The position numbers were made by a program, and so were the translations under genes. A stretch of 64,000 bases of DNA, taken from contig JARGPN010000009.1 in NCBI GenBank assembly GCA_029213045.1, forward strand, positions 558,001 to 622,000. Reading direction: 5' to 3'. The notes beneath the pieces were generated by a model. The model made no database searches. It was not told the origin of the DNA and worked only from the letters and a program-made list of their open reading frames with translations. Source of the stretch: Alcanivoracaceae bacterium (GTDB lineage: Bacteria; Pseudomonadota; Gammaproteobacteria; Pseudomonadales; Alcanivoracaceae). Below, piece after piece: positions 1 to 9,433 of the stretch. How positions within the stretch are numbered: the first letter of the stretch is position 1; every line of letters begins with the position of its first letter.

Positions 1-219
1 CACCCACCACTGGCCATCAATCTGATGACCTTGCGCAGGCTCTGATTCGGGAATGCCATACACCGACGCCAGCCAAACCGGCAGCGGGCGTTGATTTAAA
101 TGAAGGAGTTCAAGATGGTTAAGCGGCAATCCGGTGGTCGCTAAAACCAACACCGGCACCACGACGGCGAGCCCGAGCCAACGATGCCAACGTCGCCATT
201 TGCGACTAGGAATTGCCAT
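1..219 (-). CDS. PepSY-type inner-membrane protein, N-terminal part
   Basis: The gene starts at the ATG at 219 on the minus strand and runs off the left edge, so only 73 codons are visible. A basic, Trp-rich start (MAIPSRKWRRWHRWLGL) leads into one hydrophobic segment (about residues 14-32) ending TTGLPLNH, and then an extracytoplasmic stretch. This is the usual opening of small PepSY-associated membrane proteins. It follows a porin and an FMN-binding protein on the same strand, which suggests a shared role in periplasmic electron transfer or metal uptake. Family assignment rests on the N-terminus alone and on context. Confidence 0.55.
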   Translation of the reverse strand, partial: MAIPSRKWRRWHRWLGLAVVVPVLVLATTGLPLNHLELLHLNQRPLPVWLASVYGIPESEPAQGHQIDGQWWV

Positions 220-256
220 AGGTTTCTACCGTTAAACAAAAGGCGATTGTAACGGA

Positions 257-799
257 TCACTCCGCGATTGCACGCTGATGCAACCACAGCGCTAAACGCG
301 CCGCTCGCTGCAAGGCGTTTACCGAAAGCGTTGCACCAGTAATGCCATCAATGGTGCTATCGAGTTTTTTATTTTCAAGCTGAACGCCATTAAATTGTCG
401 CGTGAAAAATTCGTGGCGCACTTCCCAGCCACGGGACTCCCGATAAACCAACACGCGCATTCGAGAAATGCCGTCTGCGCCGACAATAATCCCCACCGTG
501 ATGGGATGATCGCGGCCGATCACATCGAGCACCCATGCCGTGACATCACCATCACGCCAGTAACGCCGGCGAAACCCAGGGTCTTCGCCGCTAATATCTT
601 TTGCGGTTGTGCGCGCATCAGCATCTAGCCATAACATTTTTGCGTCAGGGATACTGGCAAAGTTTTCTTGCAGAAACGATTCAACCGGCAGAAAAACTTG
701 ATCTTCCCCTTCCGCTGCGCACAACGCACCGGAATAAAAAAACAGCACGGCAACACTCAGCTGCCGTACTGTTTTGAATATCACCGTCAATGCACGCAT
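257..799 (-). CDS. Periplasmic FMN-binding domain protein
   Basis: About 180 residues: an N-terminal hydrophobic signal segment ending near CAAEG, then an FMN-binding domain. The C-terminal motif DGITGATLS matches the (S/T)GAT-type motif where FMN is attached covalently to a Thr in RnfG/NqrC-like and FMN-binding family proteins. The ATG at 799 is preferred; an upstream in-frame TTG at 814 would add five residues. It lies between a porin gene and a PepSY protein gene on the same strand, with gaps of 43 and 37 bp, so the three are probably one operon. A flavin-based periplasmic reductase, perhaps for ferric iron given the Fur box upstream of the porin, is an inference. Confidence 0.75.
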   Translation of the reverse strand: MRALTVIFKTVRQLSVAVLFFYSGALCAAEGEDQVFLPVESFLQENFASIPDAKMLWLDADARTTAKDISGEDPGFRRRYWRDGDVTAWVLDVIGRDHPITVGIIVGADGISRMRVLVYRESRGWEVRHEFFTRQFNGVQLENKKLDSTIDGITGATLSVNALQRAARLALWLHQRAIAE

Positions 800-842
800 C
801 ACTAAATGTGACAACGGTATTGTTTGTTATGACAGCACACGA

Positions 843-2036
843 TTAGAAGCTCCAGCCTAAACCGAGGCTCACTGTATCGTCAGCGCCGTCGTCTTTACCG
901 CTGGCGTCATAGCTAATGTCGTTATAGTCAGCTTTCACCACCACACGCGGAACAATCCAATAATTCACACCCACGGTTTTCGCTTGAACTTCACTATCGA
1001 CGCTATCACCGGCACCGTTGTCGTAGGCGGTATAACGGGTAAATACGCCGACATGTGGGTTAAACCGATAGGATGCTTCCGCCAAAAAGCCATCCTGTTT
1101 AGTCGCCGCTTTTGAGCCTGACACATCGGCGATGGCGTCATCAAAATTCCACGTCGCTTGCATCACAGTAAAGGTCGCTTGGGCAATGGAATAAACCGCA
1201 TGCGCTTCAACCAAGGTTGCACTGACGCTCGAAATGGTGGGCGACGCCTGAAACACATCTTGCTGGTACTGCATACTCACACCGAGGTCTAACCCTGGCA
1301 CACCGGAATAACGTACACGGCCCGTCACGGCACCTTTGTTGGCTGGCGCTTCCGCTGATTTTTTACGGCCACTGCGAATGCTGTTCACACCAAAAGTAGT
1401 CGTCCCATTATCATAAGTGAGCATATCCAAACCTGAATGCGCAGCGATATCGTAGCTCAGGCCTGCACCCACATTTTGCGAAAACATTGCGCCGGTTTCC
1501 CACCACGTTGTGGGGATAATTTTATTTTCCAGCAGGTTGCGCTCAACGCCGTAAAATGTGTCTGGCTCATGCGTTTCGTTCATCAAGCCGACGGGCACCA
1601 AGAATAAACCGGCTTTCACTTTAGTATTTTCTGACGTATCAACTTCGATGTATGCCTGCTCCAGTTCCACTTCGCCCGGTTTACCGTCGCCGGCCAAGCT
1701 GTGCTCTAGCTCAAACTCCGAAACAAAACGCACCGTATCAGTGAAGTCGTATCCAAAGTACAGCACGAAGCGGTGCGCATCGATTTGATCATCGTGACCG
1801 CTGTCGGTGACATCGTTATAGCGTGTGTCTGAATCGAGGTAGTTGTTGTAATGCAGCTCGCCGTAACCACCGATATGGATGTTATCCAGAGCGGAGCCGC
1901 CGGACGTATTGGTTTTTAGGCTTTCAATTTCTTGCGCCAAAATATCGATCTGTGACTGCAGCTCTTCGAGTGTTTGCGCTTGCGCATTCAGTGCGCACAA
2001 CGACAAGCCCGCAACCAACGCCGTTTTCTTCAGCAT
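843..2036 (-). CDS. Outer-membrane porin
   Basis: 397 residues with a signal peptide (MLKKTALVAG...NAQA, cleavage near residue 21). A short coiled-coil/SLH-like stretch (EELQSQIDILAQEIESL) follows, then a beta-barrel rich in alternating aromatic and polar residues that ends in the outer-membrane C-terminal Phe (GLGWSF). This is the layout of the small putative porins annotated as OprO/P-like or DUF3138-like barrels. A good Shine-Dalgarno (GGGGAAG) precedes the ATG. A Fur-box-like site lies about 57 bp upstream, and the next genes are an FMN-binding and a PepSY protein. The cargo cannot be read from sequence; an iron-related substrate is inferred from context. Confidence 0.75.
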   Translation of the reverse strand: MLKKTALVAGLSLCALNAQAQTLEELQSQIDILAQEIESLKTNTSGGSALDNIHIGGYGELHYNNYLDSDTRYNDVTDSGHDDQIDAHRFVLYFGYDFTDTVRFVSEFELEHSLAGDGKPGEVELEQAYIEVDTSENTKVKAGLFLVPVGLMNETHEPDTFYGVERNLLENKIIPTTWWETGAMFSQNVGAGLSYDIAAHSGLDMLTYDNGTTTFGVNSIRSGRKKSAEAPANKGAVTGRVRYSGVPGLDLGVSMQYQQDVFQASPTISSVSATLVEAHAVYSIAQATFTVMQATWNFDDAIADVSGSKAATKQDGFLAEASYRFNPHVGVFTRYTAYDNGAGDSVDSEVQAKTVGVNYWIVPRVVVKADYNDISYDASGKDDGADDTVSLGLGWSF

Positions 2037-2092
2037 GCTTCTTCCCCAATTCCGGTTAAACGTTGGGGGCGATTCTACTTAATGTAAACGGA

Positions 2093-2111
2093 AATGCAAA
2101 TCTTTCGCATT
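2093..2111. promoter_or_regulatory. Putative Fur box upstream of the porin operon
   Basis: AATGCAAATCTTTCGCATT agrees with the gammaproteobacterial Fur-box form AATGCGAATGATTCGCATT at 16 of 19 positions and is an inverted repeat (AATGC...GCATT). It sits between grxD and the porin gene, 57 bp before the porin start. Iron-dependent repression of the porin/FMN/PepSY set is an inference. Confidence 0.6.
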
Positions 2112-2125
2112 AAGTTATCGAGAGC

Positions 2126-2180
2126 CAAAAAAAGCCTGAACTCGTCAGGCCTTCTTGGGTATTCAGGAAAACCCTGAATA
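2126..2180 (-). terminator. Terminator(s) downstream of grxD
   Basis: Read on the minus strand, GCCTGA-CGAGT-TCAGGC (2134-2150) is followed by seven T residues, a typical intrinsic terminator. A second hairpin (8-bp stem TATTCAGG/CCTGAATA, 2160-2180) lies between it and the grxD stop codon. Confidence 0.8.
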
Positions 2181-2201
2181 ACGCGGCATCAATCCTTCGC
2201 T

Positions 2202-2534
2202 TTATTCCGCAGGAGGTACTTCTACCGCTGCAGTTTCAAGCATTTTCGCTAAATCGCCGGAGCGCTGCATTTCTAAAATAATGTCACTGCCACCGACCAG
2301 TTCACCGTTAATCCACAGCTGTGGGAAGGTTGGCCAGTTACCGTATTGCGGCAGGCTCGCGCGAATTTCTGGCGCTTCTAAAATGTTCACATAGGCAAAT
2401 GGCTTGCCGATGGTTGTCATCACTTCAATTGCACGGGCAGAAAATCCACACTGCGGAAATTGTGGGGTTCCTTTCATATAAAGAATGACCGGATTGCCTT
2501 CGATCTGCTCTTTAATGACCTGCATTACGTCCAT
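2202..2534 (-). CDS. grxD: Monothiol glutaredoxin Grx4
   Basis: 110 residues, the normal size for bacterial Grx4. The monothiol active-site motif CGFS is present (QCGFSARAI, residues about 29-32), preceded by KGTPQFPQ; the glutathione-binding TFPQLWI and GGSDI motifs follow. Grx4 homodimers hold a glutathione-ligated [2Fe-2S] cluster and pass it to Fe-S assembly partners in the cytoplasm. The gene stands alone, with a strong terminator after it. The C-terminal extension after LETAA (VEVPPAE) is non-conserved. Confidence 0.95.
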   Translation of the reverse strand: MDVMQVIKEQIEGNPVILYMKGTPQFPQCGFSARAIEVMTTIGKPFAYVNILEAPEIRASLPQYGNWPTFPQLWINGELVGGSDIILEMQRSGDLAKMLETAAVEVPPAE

Positions 2535-2622
2535 ACATCACCTACTTACATTGAGACTGGATTTGATTTGGTTCGATCCCTGACATGACCCGCTGAGGGC
2601 TTAGCGCCGTCCGCACTGGCGG

Positions 2623-4188
2623 CTAGTCTACCACTTCGCCGTAGCCTCCGCCTCCGGGGGTGGCAATCAAAAGTCGATCACCTACGTTGGCCTGCCCCGT
2701 GTATTTGGGGGCGAGAGGCTTGTCATTCAAGCGGTTTTCGCCACATGCACCAGATTTTCCGCCAGCCAAGCCCCACGGGGCATGCAAACGTCGCTCCGTA
2801 AGCAGCGTAAAAATGGCCGGGCCGAGAAACTCTAGTTCGCGAACAATGCCGTCGCCACCACGAAACTGCCCTGCACCACCGGATCCACGGCGCACCGCAT
2901 ACCGCAGCACGCGCAACGGGTAGTGCCGCTCCAAGCTTTCGATAGGGGTGTTTAGGGTATTGGTCATATGCGTTTGCACGGCGCTCAAGCCGTCACCGCG
3001 TGCGTGCGCGCCCATGCCGCCACCCATCGTTTCGTAATAATCCCAACCACCTTGGCCCGGCATGCCCATCGCCACATTATTCATGCTGCCCTGACTGGCC
3101 GCCGCCATACGCTCAGGAATTGCTTGGGCCAATGCGCCCATGATCACGTCGACCACCCGCGAGCTGGTTTCGACATTGCCCGCCGCCACCGCGGCTGGCC
3201 GGTTTGCATTCAGTAAACTGCCCTTCGGCGCCGTCAGGCGAATCGGTCGAAACGTACCGGCACAGGCGGGCACATCGGCGGGCATCAAGCAGCGAAAAAC
3301 GTAGTACACGGCCGCAGCTGCCACGGACAAAGGACAGTTAATATTTCCTGCGACTTGATTCGCGGTGCCAGCAAAATCCACCGACACGCTGTTGTCGGCA
3401 ATCACCACACGGGCCTTAATCACAATATCTTTTTGACCTTGACCGTCGTCATCCATCACATCGGAAAACACATATTCGCCTTGCGGCAGCGTCGCCAGCA
3501 CTGCGCGAGCGCGACGCTCCGCATAGGCGTTTAACGCGTCTAATCCCTGCGCAAACCACCCCGCACCCCGTTCAGAAATTAAATCTGCCACCCGTTTTGC
3601 GCCGGTGTTGCAGGCACTGGATTGCGCCAAAAAATCAGCAAGACGGGGAGAATTTAGCGGTACCTCGTTTGCATCCGTAGCCTCATCAAGGCCCGCCAAC
3701 GCACGGGTTAATGACGTGTTCCATTGTCCGTTTCTTTTCAGCCACGTCGGGGCTATCACCAGCCCTTCTTCGTCTAAGGTGCGGGACACGGGCATTGAGC
3801 CAGGCGCACTCGCGCCGATATTAGCGTGGTGCGCTCGCGTAACGGTAAATGCGATAGGCGATGGGTCATCCGCAAAAACAGGCGCAATAACCGTGACGTC
3901 CGGTAAATGTGTGCCGCCAAGATAAGGATCGTTTACCACCAACAACGAGCCCGGCTGCCAATCTTTGCCCTCTACTAAATCACGCATGGCATAGGCCATG
4001 CTGCCTAAATGAACGGGAATATGCGCCGCTTGCGCGCACAGCTCGCCATCGCGGTCGAACACCGCGCAAGAGAAGTCGAGTCGATCTTTGATGTTCGGCG
4101 ACAAGGCGCTACGGCGCAGCACGGCCCCCATTTCATCGCAAATGCCGCTCAAGCGATGGGCAAAGATAGACAGCTGTACCGGATTCAT
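2623..4188 (-). CDS. Hydantoinase B/5-oxoprolinase family protein
   Basis: About 521 residues, full length for HyuB/OplahB. Signature stretches include PNIKDRLDFSCAVFD, CAQAAHIPVHLGSM, VVNDPYLGGTHLPD, HHANIGASAPGSMP and the Gly-rich C-terminus TPGGGGYGE. HyuB subunits work with an ATP-binding HyuA partner in ATP-dependent hydrolysis of N-methylhydantoin, 5-oxoproline or related cyclic imides. No hyuA lies next to it here: upstream is the divergent argD gene. The ATG at 4188 gives the usual MxP start; an in-frame TTG at 4200 is possible. Its substrate is unknown, and the missing partner gene is unusual. Confidence 0.85.
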   Translation of the reverse strand: MNPVQLSIFAHRLSGICDEMGAVLRRSALSPNIKDRLDFSCAVFDRDGELCAQAAHIPVHLGSMAYAMRDLVEGKDWQPGSLLVVNDPYLGGTHLPDVTVIAPVFADDPSPIAFTVTRAHHANIGASAPGSMPVSRTLDEEGLVIAPTWLKRNGQWNTSLTRALAGLDEATDANEVPLNSPRLADFLAQSSACNTGAKRVADLISERGAGWFAQGLDALNAYAERRARAVLATLPQGEYVFSDVMDDDGQGQKDIVIKARVVIADNSVSVDFAGTANQVAGNINCPLSVAAAAVYYVFRCLMPADVPACAGTFRPIRLTAPKGSLLNANRPAAVAAGNVETSSRVVDVIMGALAQAIPERMAAASQGSMNNVAMGMPGQGGWDYYETMGGGMGAHARGDGLSAVQTHMTNTLNTPIESLERHYPLRVLRYAVRRGSGGAGQFRGGDGIVRELEFLGPAIFTLLTERRLHAPWGLAGGKSGACGENRLNDKPLAPKYTGQANVGDRLLIATPGGGGYGEVVD

Positions 4189-4200
4189 GGGCTCGACCAA

Positions 4201-4516
4201 ATGAATTGAAACAAGGAACGCATCGGCGCATTGGACTGCGAAGCAAGCACCTACGAAAAAAGCACCTGCGACTACAGCCTATTGTCCCACGCTAGCGCCT
4301 GCAAGCCGCGCTATCACTCAGCCTGACCAGCCGCGTCATGTTGCACCCCTTGTGGTCGAGGTCTATTATCGGGATTTATCCGGCAGCACATATCGCTGCC
4401 GTTTTTCGTTTCTGGGGATTGGGAAGATAAACGCCAACAGGCCCAGCCTCTAATTTGGCTGAAACGCCGCTGTTCAAAACTCAAGAACGCTGAAAGAAAA
4501 CCTATTAGGTAATGCT
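4201..4516. other. Intergenic region between divergent hyuB-like gene and argD
   Basis: About 316 bp containing promoters for both divergent genes. No clear operator (for example an ArgR box) or hairpin terminator was recognised. Confidence 0.4.
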
Positions 4517-5704
4517 ATGAGTGACAATTTTCTGATGCCGACCTACAACCGGCAGCCGATTTTATTTACCCGCGGCGAAGGATGTTGGTTATACGACGAC
4601 GCAGACAATGCCTACCTTGATGGCATTGCCGGTATCGCTGTGTGCAACCTTGGGCATTGCCATCCAGAAATTACTCGCGCCATTAGCGAGCAAGCAGCCA
4701 CCTTAGTGCATACCTCCAATCTGTATCGCATCGGTGCGCAAGAACAACTGTCGGCGTTGCTATGTCAGGCATCAGGCATGGAGAAAGCCTTTTTCTCCAA
4801 CTCTGGTGCGGAAGCCAACGAAGCGGCAATTAAATTAGCGCGCCTTTATGGCCACAGAAAAAACATCGATAACCCAACCATTATCGTAATGGAAGCGGCG
4901 TTCCATGGCCGCACCATGGCAACACTGACCGCCACCGGAAATCGCAAAGTGCAGGCAGGTTTTGAACCGCTGGTGTCCGGTTTTGTCCGCGCGCCGTGGA
5001 ACGATCTCGACGCGGTGAAAAAAATCGTCAGCCACAATCGCGATGTCGTTGCCGTATTGTTAGAGCCGATCCAAGGCGAAGGCGGCGTAAACCCCTTATC
5101 GCCCGGTTATTTAAAAGCACTGCGTGAATTCTGCGACGAAAATGAATTGCTATTAATGCTCGACGAAATTCAAACCGGCAACGGTCGTACCGGCAGCTAT
5201 TTTGCCTATCAGCAAGAAAATATTTTGCCGGATGTGGTTACCACCGCGAAGGGATTAGGAAACGGCTTTCCCATTGGCGCATGCCTCACCAGTGGCAAAG
5301 CGTCCGATGTGTTAGGCCCAGGCAGCCACGGCAGTACCTATGGCGGCAACCCTCTCGGTTGCGCCACCGCCGTTGCCGTAGTGAAAACGCTGACCGCCGG
5401 CGTTATCGACCAAGTTCATGCCCGTGGCGAATTCCTACGCCAAGCGTTACGCGACGCCTTTGCGGATGTCGCTATGGTAAAAGAAGTGCGCGGCCAAGGG
5501 CTGATTAACGCAGTGCAATTTGATCGTCCGTGCGCGGCGCTAGTGGGTCTTTGCCGCGATCGCGGTTTATTAATTAATGTCACTGCTGAGTCAGTGGTAC
5601 GTTTAATCCCGCCACTAGTGATCAGTGAGCAGGAAATCACCTTATTGGTTGAGCGCCTCAAGGATGCGGTTGCGGCCTTTGCTGAGGAACAGGAGGCGGC
5701 ATGA
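4517..5704 (+). CDS. argD: Acetylornithine/succinyldiaminopimelate aminotransferase
   Basis: 395-residue class III PLP aminotransferase. The PLP lysine lies in [14 protein letters not shown], the cofactor Asp in [12 protein letters not shown], and the substrate loop in [16 protein letters not shown]. It converts N-acetylglutamate semialdehyde to N-acetylornithine in arginine synthesis and can also serve lysine synthesis. The stop codon overlaps the argF start by four bases (ATGA), so the two are translationally coupled, which supports the arginine assignment over other class III enzymes. Confidence 0.93.
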   Translation: MSDNFLMPTYNRQPILFTRGEGCWLYDDADNAYLDGIAGIAVCNLGHCHPEITRAISEQAATLVHTSNLYRIGAQEQLSALLCQASGMEKAFFSNSGAEANEAAIKLARLYGHRKNIDNPTIIVMEAAFHGRTMATLTATGNRKVQAGFEPLVSGFVRAPWNDLDAVKKIVSHNRDVVAVLLEPIQGEGGVNPLSPGYLKALREFCDENELLLMLDEIQTGNGRTGSYFAYQQENILPDVVTTAKGLGNGFPIGACLTSGKASDVLGPGSHGSTYGGNPLGCATAVAVVKTLTAGVIDQVHARGEFLRQALRDAFADVAMVKEVRGQGLINAVQFDRPCAALVGLCRDRGLLINVTAESVVRLIPPLVISEQEITLLVERLKDAVAAFAEEQEAA

Positions 5705-6609
5705 CAGTGCGCCACTTTCTCACGCTGCAGGACTTATCGCCTGCGGAGTTGAAAAAATTAATTGACCGCGCCATCGAATTAAAAGCGATGCAAAAGCGTG
5801 GTCAAAAGCACGACATTATGTGCGGCAAAACGCTGGGAATGATTTTTGAAAAATCATCCACCCGCACGCGCGTATCTTTTGAAGTCGGCATGACCCAATT
5901 TGGCGGGGCGAGCATTTTTCTTTCGCCACGCGATACTCAATTAGGTCGCGGCGAACCCATCGAAGATTCCGCACGCGTCCTCTCGCGCATGGTAGACGCG
6001 GTGATGATCCGCACCTTCGCACACAGCACCATTGAAACATTCGCACAGCATTCCTCTGTGCCGGTAATCAATGCGCTGACCGACGATTTCCATCCTTGCC
6101 AACTGCTCGCTGATATTCAAACCTTTGTTGAACATCGCGGCAGCATCCAAGGTAAAAAAGTCGTCTGGGTTGGCGATGGCAACAATATGTGCAACTCGTA
6201 TATCAATGCCGCACGCCAGTTCGATTTTGAACTAGTGGTGAGCTGCCCAGAAGGCTTTGAGCCAAACCAAGCGTTACTCGCTCGCGAAAGCGATCGAGTG
6301 TCCATTGAGCGCGATCCGCTTAAAGCAGCCAACAATGCGCACCTATTGGTGACGGACGTGTGGGCATCCATGGGTCAGGAAGAAGAACAGGCCGTGCGCG
6401 AAAAAGCGTTCGCAAATTATCAGGTCAACAGCGAACTCATGGCATTAGCCGCCAAAGACGCCCTCTTTATGCATTGCTTACCTGCGCACCGCGGCGAAGA
6501 AGTTAGCGCCGAGGTTATGGACGATCCACAATCCGTAGTGTGGGATGAAGCTGAAAACCGTTTGCACGCGCAAAAAGCACTGCTCGAATTTTTGATGGTT
6601 GGCTATTAA
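5701..6609 (+). CDS. argF: Ornithine carbamoyltransferase
   Basis: 302 residues. The carbamoyl-phosphate loop SSTRTR (residues about 50-55), [10 protein letters not shown], and the ornithine-binding [10 protein letters not shown] motif with its catalytic Cys are all present. It makes citrulline from ornithine and carbamoyl phosphate. Transcribed with argD (4-bp overlap) and ended by a strong hairpin terminator directly after the stop codon. Confidence 0.96.
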   Translation: MTVRHFLTLQDLSPAELKKLIDRAIELKAMQKRGQKHDIMCGKTLGMIFEKSSTRTRVSFEVGMTQFGGASIFLSPRDTQLGRGEPIEDSARVLSRMVDAVMIRTFAHSTIETFAQHSSVPVINALTDDFHPCQLLADIQTFVEHRGSIQGKKVVWVGDGNNMCNSYINAARQFDFELVVSCPEGFEPNQALLARESDRVSIERDPLKAANNAHLLVTDVWASMGQEEEQAVREKAFANYQVNSELMALAAKDALFMHCLPAHRGEEVSAEVMDDPQSVVWDEAENRLHAQKALLEFLMVGY

Positions 6610-6610
6610 C

Positions 6611-6639
6611 AACACCCCCGCGCGCAATGCGCGGGGGTT
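6611..6639 (+). terminator. Intrinsic terminator of argDF
   Basis: A 9-bp GC-only stem (CCCCCGCGC/GCGCGGGGG) with a 5-nt loop, flanked by AAC and TT, starts two bases after the argF stop. The T-run is short, but the stem is very stable. Confidence 0.75.
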
Positions 6640-6669
6640 AGCGTAATAGCTCGACTGGGACACTTGCTC

Positions 6670-7731
6670 ATGTCGACCGCTGTATTAGAGATCAACCAAC
6701 TTGCCTGTCAGTACGGCTCACAGAAAATCGTCAATGATGTGAACTTGGCGTTAGACGCTGGCGAGATTGGCTGCCTGCTTGGACCTTCCGGCTGTGGCAA
6801 AACGACCACCTTACGCGCCATTGCCGGCCTCGAAGACATTAGCGGCGGCGAAATCCTATTACACGGCACCAGCGCATCACGAAAAGGCTTTACCCTGCCC
6901 ACCGAACAACGACAGCTCGGTATGGTGTTCCAAGATCACGCCCTATTCCCCCATTTATCGGTCGCCGACAATATCGCGTTCGGCTTACAACATATCGAGA
7001 AAGCAAAGCGCCGCGCTCGCGTAACCGAGTGTCTATCGTTGGTGCATTTATCAGGAATGGAAAAGCGCATGCCGCACGAATTATCTGGCGGCCAACAACA
7101 ACGTGTTGCACTCGCTCGCGCCTTGGCACCGTCTCCTTTATTAATTCTGCTCGACGAGCCGTTCGCCAGCCTTGATTTAGATCTGCGCCGACAATTGAAT
7201 TTAGAACTGGCGAGTATTTTACGCGACGCTGGCACGTCCACGTTAATCGTGACGCACGATCACGAGCAAGCCTTCACCATTGCCGACAAAGTAGGCGTTA
7301 TGGCGGAAGGCACACTGCAACAATGGGGCGCACCGGCCACGTTACACCGTGAACCCAACAATAAGCGTGTCGCCGAATTTATTGGTTTAGGAACGGTTCT
7401 AGACGCCGAGCAAATAGAATCAAATGGCACAGAAAAAAAAGTGCGCACGGTATTCGGCGAATCTGTTCTCACAACCGAATTTCACTTCGACGATACCGTG
7501 CACCACGTTTTGATTCGCCCAGAGCAATGCACATTACATGAAGTCGATAACAATGAAGCAAACGCCACCATTGAAAGTTTGCTGGCACAGGGCAGCACGT
7601 TCTTATGTCGTGTCGTGGCAGATAACGGCGTCATCATCAGCGTGCACGCAGATCGTCAGCAGGGATTTCATACCGGTCAACGAGTGCGACTCAGCGGCCC
7701 GTCTGGCGCACTAACGCCGATCAGAAATTAA
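6670..7731 (+). CDS. fbpC: Ferric iron ABC transporter, ATP-binding subunit
   Basis: 353 residues from the ATG at 6670 (a TTG two codons upstream is also in frame). Walker A GPSGCGKTT, Q-loop VFQDHALFPH, signature LSGGQQQRVALARAL, Walker B LLILLDEPF and H-loop VTHDHEQA are intact. A TOBE-like regulatory domain fills about residues 240-353. It probably powers Fe3+ import with the FbpB/FbpA-like proteins encoded convergently just downstream (the fbpB stop is 14 bp away). It sits immediately behind the argF terminator with very little promoter space, so its own promoter must be compact or it depends on read-through. Confidence 0.85.
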   Translation: MSTAVLEINQLACQYGSQKIVNDVNLALDAGEIGCLLGPSGCGKTTTLRAIAGLEDISGGEILLHGTSASRKGFTLPTEQRQLGMVFQDHALFPHLSVADNIAFGLQHIEKAKRRARVTECLSLVHLSGMEKRMPHELSGGQQQRVALARALAPSPLLILLDEPFASLDLDLRRQLNLELASILRDAGTSTLIVTHDHEQAFTIADKVGVMAEGTLQQWGAPATLHREPNNKRVAEFIGLGTVLDAEQIESNGTEKKVRTVFGESVLTTEFHFDDTVHHVLIRPEQCTLHEVDNNEANATIESLLAQGSTFLCRVVADNGVIISVHADRQQGFHTGQRVRLSGPSGALTPIRN

Positions 7732-7744
7732 TTCCCTGCCAGCA

Positions 7745-9433
7745 TTACACCGGAGGATGGGTTAGCCCGTCTTCCGCATCGGATGATTTGCGTGGCCGTT
7801 CGCGCATCAACAACATCACTGGAAGCAAGCCGACCAGCACCAACGTGAGTGCGGGCAGTGCGGCTTTCTCCCACAATCCTTCAGATGTCATGGCATAAAT
7901 ACGCACGGCCAGCGTGTCTGCGCCAAACGGCCGCAACAACAAGGTCGCGGGCATTTCTTTCATCACATCGATCATCACCAACAACACTGCGGCGCTGAGC
8001 CCCGGCGCTAAAAGCGGCAAATATAAGCGACGCAACACATACCACCGCGTGACGTTGAGCGTGCGCGTCACTTCCAATAAAACCGGCCGCAATTGCGCAT
8101 AGGCAGCTTCTACCGGACCAAATGCCACGGCAATAAAACGTACTAAATAGGCCAACAACAAACCGATCCAACTGCCCATTAAAATCGGCGGCCATGAAAA
8201 CCAATCGGCCACCCAATGATCAACCGCGATAAAACTAAATAAAATACCCACCGCCAGTACAGAACCGGGTAGCGCATAGCCCAACGTGGCAATACGCGCA
8301 GCAACCGCCGTGACCACACCGGCATAGCGTTGCCGCGCATGTGCCAGACACCAGGCTAACGTCACGGTTAACAACGCAGCACCAATACCCAGCGCCAGCG
8401 TATTACTGAGCAACCCAAAATAATGCTGATCAAATCCGGCCAGCCCTTGCTGCCACACCCATTGCAGCAATCGCAATACTGGCCAGACAAACGCTAACGA
8501 AAGAATAAAACTGAGCAACGCAGTGAGCGCCCAACCGCGAAAACGAGACACCACTTTTCGTGGCAATGCTTGCGACGACGACTGCACATAACGGGCGCGG
8601 CCTCGTCCGTATCGTTCAAGCGCCATCAATAACAACACCAACACTAATAACGTCGACGCCAACTGCGCGGCAGCGCCTAAATTAAATAGCCCGTACCAGC
8701 TTTTATAAATGGCGGTGGTAAAGGTTTCGAAATTAAACACCGAGACCGCACCGAAATCCGCCAGCGTCTCCATTAACGCCAACACCAAACCAGCAACAAT
8801 AGCCGGACGCGCCATCGGCAAGGTCACGCGCCAAAAACGCATGCGCGCACTGACGCCGAGCACTCGCGCTTGTTCAAGAAAGATAGGATTACGCGCAATA
8901 AAAGCGCTACGCGCTAAAAGATAAACGTAGGGATAAAACACCAACACCAAACAGAGCACCACCAACCATGGTTGGCGACCACTAAACCCTGAAAACGACG
9001 CGCCGAATAATGACGGCCACACGTCACGCAAAAAAGTTTGCACAGGGCCGGCATAATCAAAGGTTTCTAACATGACAAATGCCAGCACATAGGCTGGCAT
9101 GGCAAACGGCAGCATTAACGCTCTTTCAAAAAAGCGACGTCCTGGAAACTCTACACTGGTCACCAGCCAGGCCAGCCCGACGCCGAGCAGCAACACTCCA
9201 ACGCCCACTCCCACCACTAAAATAAGGGTGTTGATTAACAAGCGTGACAATACCGTATCGGCCAAGTGCTGCCAGACTTCGCCTTGGCTATCGAGCCACG
9301 CAAGAGACAACACCAATACGGGCATCACAGCGAAACTCGCCAACAATAGCGCGATAAAAATAAAGCTACGCCGACGCCAATCCACGCCGCCGCGTGACCG
9401 ACCAGCGATGGAATATTTAGCGGTAGCCAGCAC
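7745..9433 (-). CDS. fbpB: Ferric iron ABC transporter, permease
   Basis: 562 residues with about 12 membrane segments: two fused BPD-type permease halves, as is normal for FbpB/SfuB. The EAA loops are seen as EQARVLGVSARMRFWRVTLPMARPA and LEVTRTLNVTRWYVLRRLYLPLLAPG. It overlaps the end of the fbpA-like gene by 17 bp, so the two are expressed together under the Fur box upstream of fbpA. It passes periplasmic Fe3+ into the cytoplasm using the ATPase encoded on the opposite strand. Confidence 0.88.
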   Translation of the reverse strand: MLATAKYSIAGRSRGGVDWRRRSFIFIALLLASFAVMPVLVLSLAWLDSQGEVWQHLADTVLSRLLINTLILVVGVGVGVLLLGVGLAWLVTSVEFPGRRFFERALMLPFAMPAYVLAFVMLETFDYAGPVQTFLRDVWPSLFGASFSGFSGRQPWLVVLCLVLVFYPYVYLLARSAFIARNPIFLEQARVLGVSARMRFWRVTLPMARPAIVAGLVLALMETLADFGAVSVFNFETFTTAIYKSWYGLFNLGAAAQLASTLLVLVLLLMALERYGRGRARYVQSSSQALPRKVVSRFRGWALTALLSFILSLAFVWPVLRLLQWVWQQGLAGFDQHYFGLLSNTLALGIGAALLTVTLAWCLAHARQRYAGVVTAVAARIATLGYALPGSVLAVGILFSFIAVDHWVADWFSWPPILMGSWIGLLLAYLVRFIAVAFGPVEAAYAQLRPVLLEVTRTLNVTRWYVLRRLYLPLLAPGLSAAVLLVMIDVMKEMPATLLLRPFGADTLAVRIYAMTSEGLWEKAALPALTLVLVGLLPVMLLMRERPRKSSDAEDGLTHPPV

